From Chloroflexota bacterium (GTDB lineage Bacteria; Chloroflexota; Dehalococcoidia; Lucifugimonadales; CATQGZ01), in NCBI GenBank assembly GCA_027624995.1, contig JAQBTI010000008.1:1-22241 (forward strand): a stretch of 22,241 bases of DNA, written 5' to 3'. A program made the position numbers and the translations under genes. Positions 1-6,668 of this stretch are shown here, piece after piece (position 1 is the first letter of the stretch; each line of letters begins with the position of its first letter). Under the pieces are notes generated by a model. The model searched no databases. It was not told the DNA's origin and worked only from the letters and a program-made list of their open reading frames with translations.

Positions 1-392
1 CGCTGAGTCGGCGGGTCGATTCCCAGCATGTAGGCATCAGACACAAGCGCACCCGGCCCGACACCGAGCATCACCCTGCCACGGGTAATGTGGTCGAGCT
101 GAACCATACGGTTGGCGACCATCAGCGGATGGTGGTATGGGAGACTCACTACGCCGGTGCCGAGCTTTATGTGCTTTGTACGCTCGGCGGCGGTGGCGAT
201 GAACAGCTCGGGCGAAGCGATGGTCTCCCATCCCGCGCTGTGGTGCTCGCCTATCCAGGCCTCGTCGTACCCGAGATGGTCGAGCCACTGGAGCGTTTCC
301 AGGTCTCGCTCGAGTCCCAGCGTCGGGTTCTCGCCGAGCCAGTGGAAAGGTGCGAGGAATGTCCCAAATTTGAGGCGCGGCGGCAATGTCAT
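1..392 (-). CDS. LLM-class flavin-dependent oxidoreductase (luciferase-like), 3' part outside window
   Basis: About 130 N-terminal residues of a bacterial luciferase-like, F420- or FMN-dependent oxidoreductase, truncated by the window edge. The reading frame begins MTLPPRLKFGTFLAPFH and includes GYDEAWIGEHHSAGWE and KLGTGVVSLPYHHPLMVANR, the typical first half of the TIM-barrel (E/D-x-W-x-x-E-H-H and the cofactor-side segment GTGV..LPxxHP). The start ATG is supported by AAGGAG about 8 nt upstream (reading minus). The substrate cannot be told from the sequence; members act as monooxygenases or F420-dependent dehydrogenases on varied small molecules. It diverges from the SDR gene that follows, with about 150 bp between them. 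Family assignment is confident; the function is not specific. Confidence 0.88.
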   Translation of the reverse strand, partial: MTLPPRLKFGTFLAPFHWLGENPTLGLERDLETLQWLDHLGYDEAWIGEHHSAGWETIASPELFIATAAERTKHIKLGTGVVSLPYHHPLMVANRMVQLDHITRGRVMLGVGPGALVSDAYMLGIDPPTQ

Positions 393-449
393 GTGAATGA
401 CTCCTTGGTCAAGTCATCAACCGCTGGATTCCCGCCGGATTCTAGCATG

Positions 450-508
450 GCCTATAGGAGGCCACAACGAACCAGCCTCGGAACTGGCGAGAAGACGCGA
501 TGTATAAT
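450..508 (+). promoter_or_regulatory. Putative promoter region of the SDR gene
   Basis: A perfect TATAAT at 503-508 lies 33 nt before the SDR start codon, so transcription would begin around 515. I do not see a good -35 box at 16-18 nt. A small inverted repeat GGCCT/AGGCC (450-464) lies upstream, between the divergent LLM oxidoreductase and the SDR. Weak evidence, based mainly on the -10 match. Confidence 0.35.
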
Positions 509-541
509 CGCGCCAAATCACTTGTGCCAAGGAGGAGCAGG

Positions 542-1315
542 ATGCGGCTTGAAGGTAAGGTCGCGCTGATTACGGGTGCCGCGTTCGGCATTGAGGGCGA
601 GCTCATGGGATTTGGCGGCGCCAGCGCCCGTCTATTCGCTCGCGAAGGCGCGAAGGTCGTCGTCACCGATGTCGCCGAAGAGCCAGGTCGGCGGACGGCT
701 GCAGGGATAAAGGAGACGGGCGCCGAGGCCATGTTCCTGCACCTGGATGTGACGGACGAAGCGGAGTGGGCTTCCGTCGTCGAGGCAACGGTCCGCGCAT
801 ACGGCAAGCTCGACATACTGGTAAACAACGCCGGGACGGGCGCATTCGAACGGGTCGAGGACTTGTCGATCGAGGTCTGGGACGGACAGATGGACGTTCA
901 CGCCAAAGGGGCATTCCTGGGGACCAGACAGGTCATTCCAGAGATGCGCAAGACGGGCGGTGGGTCGATCGTCAATATCTCGTCGATCTACGGTCTAGTG
1001 GGGAGCCCGACGTCGACGGCCTACCACGCTGCCAAGGGAGCCGTGCGCCTGTTCACTAAGGCTACGGCGGTCCAGTATGCCAAGGAGGGGATCAGGGCGA
1101 ACTCGGTGCATCCAGGATTTGCCATGACCCCGCTCACGGAAGGGCGATTTAAGTCCGGCTCGGAGTCGATTGAGGCACGTCTGGCCGTGGTGCCGATGGG
1201 GCGGCTGGCGACGGCCGACGAGGTCGCCACGGGCATCCTCTACCTGGCCTCGGATGAGTCGTCCTTCGTCACCGGCGCGGAGCTGGTCATAGACGGCGGC
1301 ATGACCGCGGCGTAG
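542..1315 (+). CDS. Short-chain dehydrogenase/reductase (SDR) with enlarged glycine loop
   Basis: A 257-residue classical SDR, predicted to be a cytosolic NAD(P)(H)-dependent oxidoreductase of unknown substrate. The ATG at 542 is chosen over an upstream in-frame start at 500 because AAGGAGGAG lies just before it and the protein then begins MRLEGKVALITGAA, the usual SDR N terminus. The catalytic set is present: NNAG at 95-98, Ser in SIVNISS (147/148), Tyr161 and Lys165 in YHAAK, and PGF at 191-193. The odd feature is the cofactor loop: the usual TGxxxGIG is read as TGAAFGIEGELMGFGGASAR (11-30), about seven residues longer than in most classical SDRs. Asp43 in VVVTDVAEE suggests NAD preference. 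It stands alone on its strand, with the minus-strand hypothetical gene converging 38 bp downstream. Confidence 0.92.
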   Translation: MRLEGKVALITGAAFGIEGELMGFGGASARLFAREGAKVVVTDVAEEPGRRTAAGIKETGAEAMFLHLDVTDEAEWASVVEATVRAYGKLDILVNNAGTGAFERVEDLSIEVWDGQMDVHAKGAFLGTRQVIPEMRKTGGGSIVNISSIYGLVGSPTSTAYHAAKGAVRLFTKATAVQYAKEGIRANSVHPGFAMTPLTEGRFKSGSESIEARLAVVPMGRLATADEVATGILYLASDESSFVTGAELVIDGGMTAA

Positions 1316-1353
1316 GGGCCAAGGACGGCCACGGGCGATCGATGCTCGGCATA

Positions 1354-1638
1354 TCACGGGAGTTTCTGCGGCAGCAGGATTCGCACGAGGCGGTCGGCGT
1401 CGGGCAAGGTCTGCTCGCGGGCGCAGTCCGCAAGGTAGTTGGTGACCCCCGGACAGCGGAAGGGATGGACCCCGGCCCTGCTCAGCGCGAGTGAAAAGTC
1501 GAGGACCGGCGGAGTGGGCCAGCCGTCGGCAAGGGCCCGGCTCCACCGGTCAAGGAAGTCGTTTACGACGGCGGTAACGATAAGATCGACGCGCTCTCGC
1601 ACGAGTGCGCGTTCGAGTCTTCTTAGAGAGTGGGTCAT
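1354..1638 (-). CDS. Hypothetical protein, 94 aa, downstream partner of the HTH gene
   Basis: I do not recognise this protein. It is 94 residues, starting MTHSLRRLERALVRERVD, rich in Arg and Leu, with alternating helical segments, no membrane segment and no signal peptide. It follows the phage-type helix-turn-helix gene by 15 nt on the same strand, so the two are probably co-transcribed and may act together. No convincing ribosome-binding site precedes its ATG, which may mean translation depends on the upstream gene. The codon make-up resembles its neighbours, and the opposite-strand reading frame is not family-like, so I favour this frame. Moderate confidence that it is a real gene. Confidence 0.55.
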   Translation of the reverse strand: MTHSLRRLERALVRERVDLIVTAVVNDFLDRWSRALADGWPTPPVLDFSLALSRAGVHPFRCPGVTNYLADCAREQTLPDADRLVRILLPQKLP

Positions 1639-1653
1639 GGTTGGGCGGGCCAG

Positions 1654-2106
1654 CTATCTGCTGAGGGCGAACGCGTCTTCAAGGAGGTCGAGGCGCTTCT
1701 GCACGTCTCGACCATCGTCGGCCCTGAAGCAGGCGTCGATTGCGACGCGGGCGGCACGGACTCTGACTGGGGAGCTGGGACCGTCGAGGTCTTCGGCGAG
1801 GGCAATGACGGCCTTGAGCATTAGACCTCGGAGCTCGGTGCGGGCGAGGTCAGAGGCCTCCTCTCGGAGCCGTCGGAGTGAGGCCCTGAAGTCGTCGTCC
1901 TTCATCCAACGATATAAGGTCGTGCGTCCGATCTCGGCGAGTTCCAGTGCTTTTGAGAGGTTGGGGGCCGCGACGAGGTAGGGAAGGGCGGCGAGCTGTT
2001 TGGGAGTCATGGACGCGGTGGTCGCCTCGTGAGTATCTTCGCAACCGAAGCCCTGTGCGTCCGGTCCGGTATCGCGCGTGCGTAGGGGTATTCCGTTTTG
2101 TTCCAT
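1654..2106 (-). CDS. Phage-type helix-turn-helix protein (terminase small subunit / phBC6A51-like)
   Basis: A 150-residue protein. The ATG at 2106 is preferred over an in-frame start at 2193 because GAAGGAGAGG stands about 6 nt before it. After a polar N-terminal stretch of about 32 residues comes MTPKQLAALPYLVAAPNLSK, a helix, then LAEIGRTTLYRWMKDDDF, a classic helix-turn-helix in which the recognition helix is TTLYRWMKD. Two long helices follow (SLRRLREEASDLARTELRGL and a segment with VRVRAARVAIDAC) and a charged C terminus. This layout matches the small, widespread family related to phage terminase small subunits and phBC6A51-type HTH proteins, often found alone in chromosomes with no phage around. 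It probably binds DNA; the palindrome in its promoter is a natural candidate target (inference). Confidence 0.78.
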   Translation of the reverse strand: MEQNGIPLRTRDTGPDAQGFGCEDTHEATTASMTPKQLAALPYLVAAPNLSKALELAEIGRTTLYRWMKDDDFRASLRRLREEASDLARTELRGLMLKAVIALAEDLDGPSSPVRVRAARVAIDACFRADDGRDVQKRLDLLEDAFALSR

Positions 2107-2133
2107 TCTGTTCCTCTCCTTCGTGGGCCGGGT

Positions 2134-2170
2134 AAAAAGAAAAAGGGACGAACCCGGCGGGGTCAGTCCC
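2134..2170 (-). terminator. Terminator-like hairpin in the leader of the HTH gene (possible attenuator)
   Basis: Read on the minus strand, GGGAC pairs with GTCCC (2166-2170 and 2145-2149), with an inner CCC/GGG pairing, followed directly by TTTTTCTTTTT (2144-2134). That is an intrinsic-terminator shape. It lies between the predicted promoter (2180-2210) and the ribosome-binding site of the HTH gene, with no minus-strand gene upstream whose end it could serve, so it may attenuate the HTH gene. Confidence 0.5.
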
Positions 2171-2179
2171 TCACTGGAT

Positions 2180-2210
2180 ACAGTACAGCACATCTGTGCT
2201 GTACTGTCAA
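2180..2210 (-). promoter_or_regulatory. 28-bp perfect palindrome overlapping a sigma70-like promoter (candidate operator)
   Basis: Positions 2180-2192 and 2195-2207 form a perfect inverted repeat with 13-bp arms (ACAGTACAGCACA) and a 2-nt centre. On the minus strand a perfect TTGACA (2210-2205) starts at its edge. It is followed after 17 nt by TGTACT (2187-2182, 4 of 6 to TATAAT), so the palindrome fills the promoter core from -35 to -10. This is where a repressor dimer would block transcription. The downstream gene encodes an HTH protein, so autoregulation is a reasonable inference. Confidence 0.6.
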
Positions 2211-2580
2211 TGGGTGTGGTGATGGGTTCTCGCCTTCGCGGGAACGACGGGTGGGGGGGAGGACCTATACTGTGGAGTCGCCAGCATGTCTCGAGGGCGC
2301 GGGGCAGACCTCACGTCATTCTGAGCGCCCTGGCGAAGAATCTAGGACGTTAGATAGACAACGGCTCTAGATTCCTCGTCGTCTCTCCTCGGAATGACAT
2401 GGGTGTTGTGGCCGTCGCATCGACAAGTGGCTGCCGTTCCGGCTGTTACAGGCTACTGAGCCGCCTGCGTCGCTCGTTTCCTACACCGGGCGGCCAGTAA
2501 TCACTTCCACCAGAGCCATTGCAAACCCCATTCACCATCCGTATCTATAATCCCATGGCCAAAATCGGCCCGTGAAGCCC
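2211..2580. other. Non-coding stretch with repeat elements
   Basis: No convincing gene is seen between the operator palindrome and the MFS promoter. The stretch holds a short hairpin TTCTCGC-CTTC-GCGGGAA (2227-2244), the inverted-repeat element at 2315-2398 (listed separately), and about 180 bp of unremarkable sequence (2401-2580). Short reading frames here lack ribosome-binding sites and family features. Confidence 0.6.
2315..2398. repeat. Dispersed inverted-repeat element, full copy
   Basis: The left arm (2315-2345, beginning GTCATTCTGAGCG and ending GAATCTAG) and the right arm (2367-2398, beginning CTAGATTCCTCG and ending GGAATGAC) are imperfect inverted repeats of 31-32 bp separated by about 21 bp. 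The right-arm half recurs at 17147-17183. The GTCATTCTGAG...GAATCT type of repeat is, from memory, common in intergenic spaces of Chloroflexota and some other phyla. It may be a MITE-like or REP-like element; no target-site duplication was identified. Confidence 0.65.
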
Positions 2581-2609
2581 TTGACACAGATCGGTTCGTG
2601 CTATATTTA
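2581..2609 (+). promoter_or_regulatory. Putative promoter of the MFS transporter gene
   Basis: A perfect TTGACA at 2581-2586 is followed by the AT-rich TATATTTAT. TATATT (2602-2607) gives a 15-nt spacer and TATTTA (2604-2609) gives 17. The AT-rich patch stands out from its surroundings. Transcription would start near 2615, leaving a leader of about 100 nt before the transporter. Confidence 0.5.
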
Positions 2610-2656
2610 TGTAATTACGTTTCGAGAGATTTAGTTCATGAAACGTCCGTAGGCAG

Positions 2657-2685
2657 GTCCCTCAGAGACAGTGTCCCTGAGGGAC
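2657..2685 (+). promoter_or_regulatory. Hairpin in the MFS leader
   Basis: GTCCCTCAG (2657-2665) pairs perfectly with CTGAGGGAC (2677-2685) around an 11-nt loop that itself contains GACAGTGTC. Only TTT follows, so it is a poor terminator. It lies between the predicted promoter and the start codon and could affect mRNA stability or translation. Confidence 0.4.
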
Positions 2686-2718
2686 TTTCAATGATCGGGA
2701 TTTCGAGGTACATGTTCG

Positions 2719-4077
2719 ATGAGCGACGAGGCGAGATCTGTCGTGGCCGACGGGTACCGGAGCGCGGACAGGGACCGCGGGGCACGCCTGATCCTGGCCG
2801 AGGCGGGCACAGCGGCGGTTTCGATCGGGGTCCAGGAGCGCTTCACCACCGCATTTGCTATTTTCCTTGGCGCGTCTACGATGCAGGTCGGTATCTTGTC
2901 GGCGGTGAGTCACTTACTGTTAGCGGTGTCGCAGCTCTCTTCGGCGAGGCTCATCGGAGTGCTTGGCGGACGAAAGCGAATGCTGGTTGCCGCAGCGCTT
3001 ATGAGCGCCGTGCCTTTTCTGTTCCTGGCATTGATCCCAGTCATACCATCAGACGCCAGGGTGTGGGCGCTGATTCTACTGGGGTCTTTTGCCTTTGCGC
3101 TGACCTACCTTGGCTTGCCGGCCTGGGGCAGTCTGGTGGCCGACCTGGTGCCCGTCGGGCGGCGCGGGAGATTCCTGGGTCTTAGGAGCTCCATCTTGAC
3201 GGGGGTAGGGTTGACTGTCGGGCTCTCGGGCGCGTTCTTGCTGGACGGTCTGGGCGAGAAGGTCATGTGGGGCTTCGTGTCAGTGTTCGCGGTTGCGGTG
3301 GTCGCCGGAGTGGTCTCGGCAGTCATTCTCTCCCGCGTCGTAGACCCTAACCCAGAGCTTACCATCGATGCTGGGGACAGTCCCTGGAAGCAGATGACCA
3401 ACCTGGGAAAGACGACGCTGGGCAGATACAACGGCCTCAACTTGGCTTTTCACATTTCTATCGGAATATCCGCCCCTTTCATGGCGGTCTACCTTCTGAG
3501 AGAACTCGATGTGTCTTACAGTTGGTTCGTTGGCATGGGAGTCGTGTCGAGTCTTACAGCCATTGCGGCGAACTCTCTGTGGGGGCGCCTGGTCGACTTC
3601 AAGGGCACTAGCCTGGTCCTGGCCATCTCAGCGACGCTTATCGGGTTGCACCCGCTGTTGTTTCTGGCATCGGGAGAGATGTGGTACCTGTTCCTGATCT
3701 TCGGGATAATCGGCGTGACGAGCGCGGGGTGGGGCATTTCCTCATACAACTTCGTTCTGGAAAACTCGGATAAGGAGAAGCGGCCGGCCGCCGTTGGGAC
3801 TTTTAACGCCGTCGCATCGGCTGGGATGTTCGCCGGCGCATTGATCGGCAGCGCTATCGCCGCGCACGTGCCTACACTGTTCTCCAACCAGTTGCTGACC
3901 CTGTTCTTGCTGTCGTCAATGCTGAGACTCGTGACGGTGGCATGGTTGATGCCCGGAGTGATGGGTGTAGGGGGCTTGACCGGCATCGCGAACTCGCTAC
4001 TACACGGCGGTGCGGTACGCGCGACGGTGCTGCGCCAGCGCTTCGTGTCCTTTGTACACGCCATCTTGCACGTATGA
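2719..4077 (+). CDS. Major facilitator superfamily (MFS) transporter
   Basis: A 452-residue integral membrane protein with about 12 hydrophobic segments and an MFS-like architecture. The first half includes FLGASTMQVGILSAVSHLLL, followed by the cytoplasmic loop LIGVLGGRKRMLV (a G-x-x-x-D/G-R-x-x-R-R-like motif A between TM2 and TM3), then VPVGRRGRFLGLRSS between TM4 and TM5. A central hydrophilic linker (VDPNPELTIDAGDSPWKQ) separates the halves. The second half repeats the pattern with WGRLVDFKG. Late in the sequence NSDKEKRPAAVGTFNAVAS is typical of transporters of this type. The ATG at 2719 is the first good start; its ribosome-binding site (GAGG) is weak. The substrate cannot be inferred. 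The gene is monocistronic; a tRNA on the other strand ends 130 bp downstream. Confidence 0.88.
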   Translation: MSDEARSVVADGYRSADRDRGARLILAEAGTAAVSIGVQERFTTAFAIFLGASTMQVGILSAVSHLLLAVSQLSSARLIGVLGGRKRMLVAAALMSAVPFLFLALIPVIPSDARVWALILLGSFAFALTYLGLPAWGSLVADLVPVGRRGRFLGLRSSILTGVGLTVGLSGAFLLDGLGEKVMWGFVSVFAVAVVAGVVSAVILSRVVDPNPELTIDAGDSPWKQMTNLGKTTLGRYNGLNLAFHISIGISAPFMAVYLLRELDVSYSWFVGMGVVSSLTAIAANSLWGRLVDFKGTSLVLAISATLIGLHPLLFLASGEMWYLFLIFGIIGVTSAGWGISSYNFVLENSDKEKRPAAVGTFNAVASAGMFAGALIGSAIAAHVPTLFSNQLLTLFLLSSMLRLVTVAWLMPGVMGVGGLTGIANSLLHGGAVRATVLRQRFVSFVHAILHV

Positions 4078-4207
4078 GGAGTCGGGTCAGGCCGAAACGA
4101 AGTGCGCGCAACTGGAGGGCTGGGCAAGAGTTCGGCCCCACCGCAGCCAGTGGGACGCGCCGCGAGGGCTGATCTACCTTGGGGAAGGGTCTAGGGCTGT
4201 GCCTTGC

Positions 4208-4283
4208 TGGTGGAGATAGGGGGACTCGAACCCCCAACCTCGGCATTGCGAACGCCGCGCTCTCCCAATTGAGCTATATCCCC
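4208..4283 (-). tRNA. tRNA-Ala (anticodon CGC)
   Basis: A complete 76-nt cloverleaf with encoded CCA. The acceptor GGGGATA pairs with TATCTCC and includes the G3-U70 wobble that identifies alanine tRNAs. The D arm is GCTC/GAGC. The anticodon stem CGGCG/TGCCG encloses the loop TTCGCAA, giving anticodon CGC for GCG codons. The T arm is GGGGG-TTCGAGT-CCCCC, the discriminator is A73, and CCA follows in the DNA. It is transcribed divergently from rpsB. Confidence 0.97.
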
Positions 4284-4302
4284 ACTTCTCCGCAACGCCG
4301 GA

Positions 4303-4311
4303 ATTATATCA
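4303..4311 (-). promoter_or_regulatory. Extended -10 promoter of the tRNA-Ala gene
   Basis: On the minus strand TGATATAAT (4311-4303) gives a perfect TATAAT with the TGn extension, about 20 nt before the first tRNA base. No good -35 is visible, as is common for extended -10 promoters. Confidence 0.5.
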
Positions 4312-4362
4312 CAGGCCTGCCGCCCCGAACCTAGTTGAGGTGGTCTACACGCCCGTTCGGAG

Positions 4363-4392
4363 TTGCTGGGGGTTTTTGCACTATGCTATACT
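4363..4392 (+). promoter_or_regulatory. Promoter of the rpsB-tsf-pyrH-frr operon
   Basis: TATACT at 4387-4392 is preceded by TGC, giving an extended -10 element, and TTGCTG (4363-4368) lies 18 nt upstream. Transcription would start near 4399, giving a leader of about 57 nt before rpsB. It sits back to back with the tRNA promoter. Confidence 0.6.
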
Positions 4393-4408
4393 GCGCCGAT
4401 GTCTGGAA

Positions 4409-4432
4409 GGCCGAGCCGTATAGGCTCAGGCC
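4409..4432 (+). promoter_or_regulatory. Hairpin in the rpsB leader (possible S2 autoregulatory site)
   Basis: GGCCGAGCC (4409-4417) pairs with GGCTC-A-GGCC (4423-4432), nine base pairs with one bulged A and a 5-nt loop GTATA. It lies in the 5' untranslated region just before the ribosome-binding site. S2 controls its own operon in several bacteria; whether this hairpin is such a site here is inference. Confidence 0.4.
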
Positions 4433-4455
4433 CTGAATTAGTGCTTGGGGAGAGA

Positions 4456-5394
4456 ATGCAGGACACACTTACGACAGAAAATAACGGCGCAGCGATATCA
4501 CCCGCGGTGACGATGAAGTCCTTGCTGGAAGCAGGGGTTCACTTCGGCCATAGGAAGAGGAACTGGAACCCCAAGATGCGCCAGTTCATATTCGCGCATC
4601 GAAACGGCATCCACATCATCGACCTGCAGAAGACCCTGCGCAAGCTGGACGAGGCGCACGCGTTCGTCAGCGACGTGGCGGCGTCCGGCAAGAAGATCCT
4701 GATGGTGGGTACTAAGAAGCAGGCCGTGGACACGATTCTGGCTGAGGCCGAGCGAAGCGACGCCTTCTACATCGCAACCCGGTGGCTCGGCGGCACGCTG
4801 ACCAACTTCAAGACCATTCAGTCGCGGATTGATCATTTGGTGAAACTCGAGACTCGCAAGGCCAAAGGCGAGTTCGAGCTCCTTACGAAGAAGGAAGCCC
4901 TGAAGCTTGAGTACACGATCGCAAGGCTCAACCGCTATTTGAGCGGCATCAAAGAGATGACCGAGATGCCGGGTGCGCTCTTCATAATAGACGTCGGTAA
5001 GGAAGCCATTGCGGTCGCCGAGGCCAAACGTGTTGGCATTCCGGTAGTGGCCCTCGTCGATTCCGATTGTGACCCCGACGACATCGACTACCCGATACCG
5101 GGCAACGACGACGCGATCAGGTCCATTAGACTGGTTACCGGCCGCATCGCCGACGCGATCCTGGATGGCAATAATCGCCGGATGTCACTGGAGGCGGAAG
5201 AGGTCGGCGAAGGTACATCATCGGGGGACCTGATCGAGATGGAGACCGCCGAAATCGTAGCCAGTGTGGAAGTAACGGGCGACGAGGAGACGGAATCGTC
5301 AGACGACGGGGCTCCAGCGGCTGGACCTGCTGAAGTCGAGGTCACCGAGGTCGAAACCGCCGAGGTCGTAGCGGCGGCGCCAGAGACGGCTTAG
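4456..5394 (+). CDS. rpsB: 30S ribosomal protein S2
   Basis: Structural component of the small ribosomal subunit. The ATG at 4456 follows GGGGAGAG and is downstream of the predicted transcription start; an upstream in-frame start at 4363 would overlap the promoter and is rejected. The 312-residue product has an 18-residue N-terminal extension, then MKSLLEAGVHFGHRKRNWNP, the S2 signature, HIIDLQKTLRKLDEA, RWLGGTLTNFKTI, ALFIIDVGKEAIAVAEA and the end of the core at ADAILDGNNRR. The last 60 or so residues are an acidic, low-complexity tail rich in Glu, Val, Thr and Ala (with DEETESSDDGAP), longer than in E. coli S2 (241 residues). Such tails occur in some Chloroflexota and actinobacterial S2 proteins (from memory). 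First gene of the operon; tsf follows after a few bases. Confidence 0.97.
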   Translation: MQDTLTTENNGAAISPAVTMKSLLEAGVHFGHRKRNWNPKMRQFIFAHRNGIHIIDLQKTLRKLDEAHAFVSDVAASGKKILMVGTKKQAVDTILAEAERSDAFYIATRWLGGTLTNFKTIQSRIDHLVKLETRKAKGEFELLTKKEALKLEYTIARLNRYLSGIKEMTEMPGALFIIDVGKEAIAVAEAKRVGIPVVALVDSDCDPDDIDYPIPGNDDAIRSIRLVTGRIADAILDGNNRRMSLEAEEVGEGTSSGDLIEMETAEIVASVEVTGDEETESSDDGAPAAGPAEVEVTEVETAEVVAAAPETA

Positions 5395-5403
5395 GAAGTG
5401 ACC

Positions 5404-5907
5404 TTGGAAGTAAGCGTAGACGCCATAAAGGCGCTCCGTGAGTTGACGGGTGCCGGGATCATGGACTGCAAGCGTGCCCTCCAGGAAACGGACGGCAATA
5501 TGGATGAGGCGCAACAGTACCTGGTCAAAAAGGGAATGGCAAGCGCTGCCAAGAAGGCATCCCGCGCCACCAGCGACGGGCTCGTTGAGTCCTACATACA
5601 CAGCGGGGGCCGCATCGGAGCTATGATTGAGCTCAATTGCGAGACCGATTTCGTAGCGAGAACCGACGACTTCCGACAACTGGCCCACGACGTAGCGATG
5701 CAGGTTGCCGCGATGGCCCCGACCTACGTCGACAGTTCGGAAATTCCTGAAGGCGATGACAGCAACCCGCAAGAGACTTGCCTGATGCAACAGGCCTTCA
5801 TCAAGGACCCTGGCCTGAGTATGCGAGAACTTGTCGATCAGGCCGTGGGTCGGCTGGGAGAGAACGTAAGAGTCGGTAGATTCACCCGATTCTCCCTTGG
5901 GGAGTAA
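5404..5907 (+). CDS. tsf: Elongation factor Ts, short form
   Basis: Guanine-nucleotide exchange factor that regenerates EF-Tu-GTP. I prefer the TTG at 5404, which gives L/M-E-V-S-V-D-A-I-K, matching the usual MEIS.. start of the family with AGGAAG about 5 nt upstream. GTG at 5398 is possible but too close to that site. The N-terminal UBA-like part has LRELTGAGIMDCKRALQE, and the core has ASRATSDGLVESYIHSGGRIGAMIELNCETDFVA split over the EF-Tu contact region (the TDFVAR motif is intact). At about 167 residues it is the short form lacking the second half of the core found in E. coli (283 residues), similar to Thermus-type EF-Ts. It ends with GRFTRFSLGE. It is directly behind rpsB as in most bacteria. 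Confidence 0.95.
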   Translation: MEVSVDAIKALRELTGAGIMDCKRALQETDGNMDEAQQYLVKKGMASAAKKASRATSDGLVESYIHSGGRIGAMIELNCETDFVARTDDFRQLAHDVAMQVAAMAPTYVDSSEIPEGDDSNPQETCLMQQAFIKDPGLSMRELVDQAVGRLGENVRVGRFTRFSLGE

Positions 5908-5919
5908 CGGGCTCTGCCA

Positions 5920-6666
5920 ATGACCGGTGTCCAGTACAGCCGAGTCCTGCTCAAGCTTAGCGGAGAGTCGTTCAAAGGCAAGCTTGGGTACGGGCTAGAC
6001 CCCGCCGCCGTAGGCTACATGGCCTCCCAGATTGCAGCGGTCCGTGGTCTCGGTGTCGAGTTGGGGGTCGTAGTGGGCGGCGGGAACCTATGGCGGGGGA
6101 GCGAAGCCGAATCCTGGGGCATGGACAGGACGACGGCCGACCAGGCAGGTATGCTGGCCACGATCATTAATGCTCTAGCACTTCAAGATGCCCTTGAGCG
6201 GAACCACGATATTCCGACCCGCACACAGAGCGCCCTCGACGTCACCGCAGTCGCCGAGCCATTCATTAGGCGGCGTGCAATCCGGCACCTTGAAAAGGGC
6301 CGGGTCGTCCTGTTCGCGGCCGGCACGGGCAATCCCTTTATGACGACTGATACAGCTGCAGCACTACGCGCCATGGAGATCGACGCCGACGTGCTCTTAA
6401 TGGCCAAGCACGGCGTGGACGGCGTTTACGCATCGGACCCCAACGTACACGCGGACGCGACGAAATTCGATACCCTTACCTACCGCGAGGCGTTGGAAAA
6501 GAGACTCGGCGTAATGGATACGACGGCTCTCTCCCTCTGCATGGAGAACGACCTGCCGATCGTCGTGTTCGACGTCTTTGTCGCCGGAAATATCGAGCGG
6601 ATAATCAAGGGAGAACAGCTCGGGTCACTAGTTGCTGCCGAGCCAGGCAGCAGAAGCGGAGCTTAA
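5920..6666 (+). CDS. pyrH: UMP kinase
   Basis: Phosphorylates UMP to UDP with ATP in pyrimidine nucleotide synthesis; a cytosolic hexamer of the amino-acid kinase fold. The 248-residue product shows VLLKLSGESFKG (phosphate-binding lysine loop), VVGGGNLWRG, MGMLAT-type segment ADQAGMLATIINALALQDAL, the UMP-site FIRRRAIRHLEKGRVVLFAAGTGNPFMTTD split across 140-165, and LLMAKHGVDGVYASDPN. Full family length. It starts 12 nt after tsf. A GGAG at the tsf end is rather far (about 17 nt) from the ATG, so translation may be coupled to tsf. Confidence 0.96.
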   Translation: MTGVQYSRVLLKLSGESFKGKLGYGLDPAAVGYMASQIAAVRGLGVELGVVVGGGNLWRGSEAESWGMDRTTADQAGMLATIINALALQDALERNHDIPTRTQSALDVTAVAEPFIRRRAIRHLEKGRVVLFAAGTGNPFMTTDTAAALRAMEIDADVLLMAKHGVDGVYASDPNVHADATKFDTLTYREALEKRLGVMDTTALSLCMENDLPIVVFDVFVAGNIERIIKGEQLGSLVAAEPGSRSGA

Positions 6667-6668
6667 CC

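Noticed and set aside
995..1546. 183-codon minus-strand frame across the end of the SDR
   Set aside because: Opposite to the conserved SDR catalytic region; Arg/Pro-rich composition typical of a shadow frame in GC-rich DNA.
2598..3185. 195-codon frame overlapping the start of the MFS gene
   Set aside because: It is in another frame of a clear 12-segment transporter and shows no family features.
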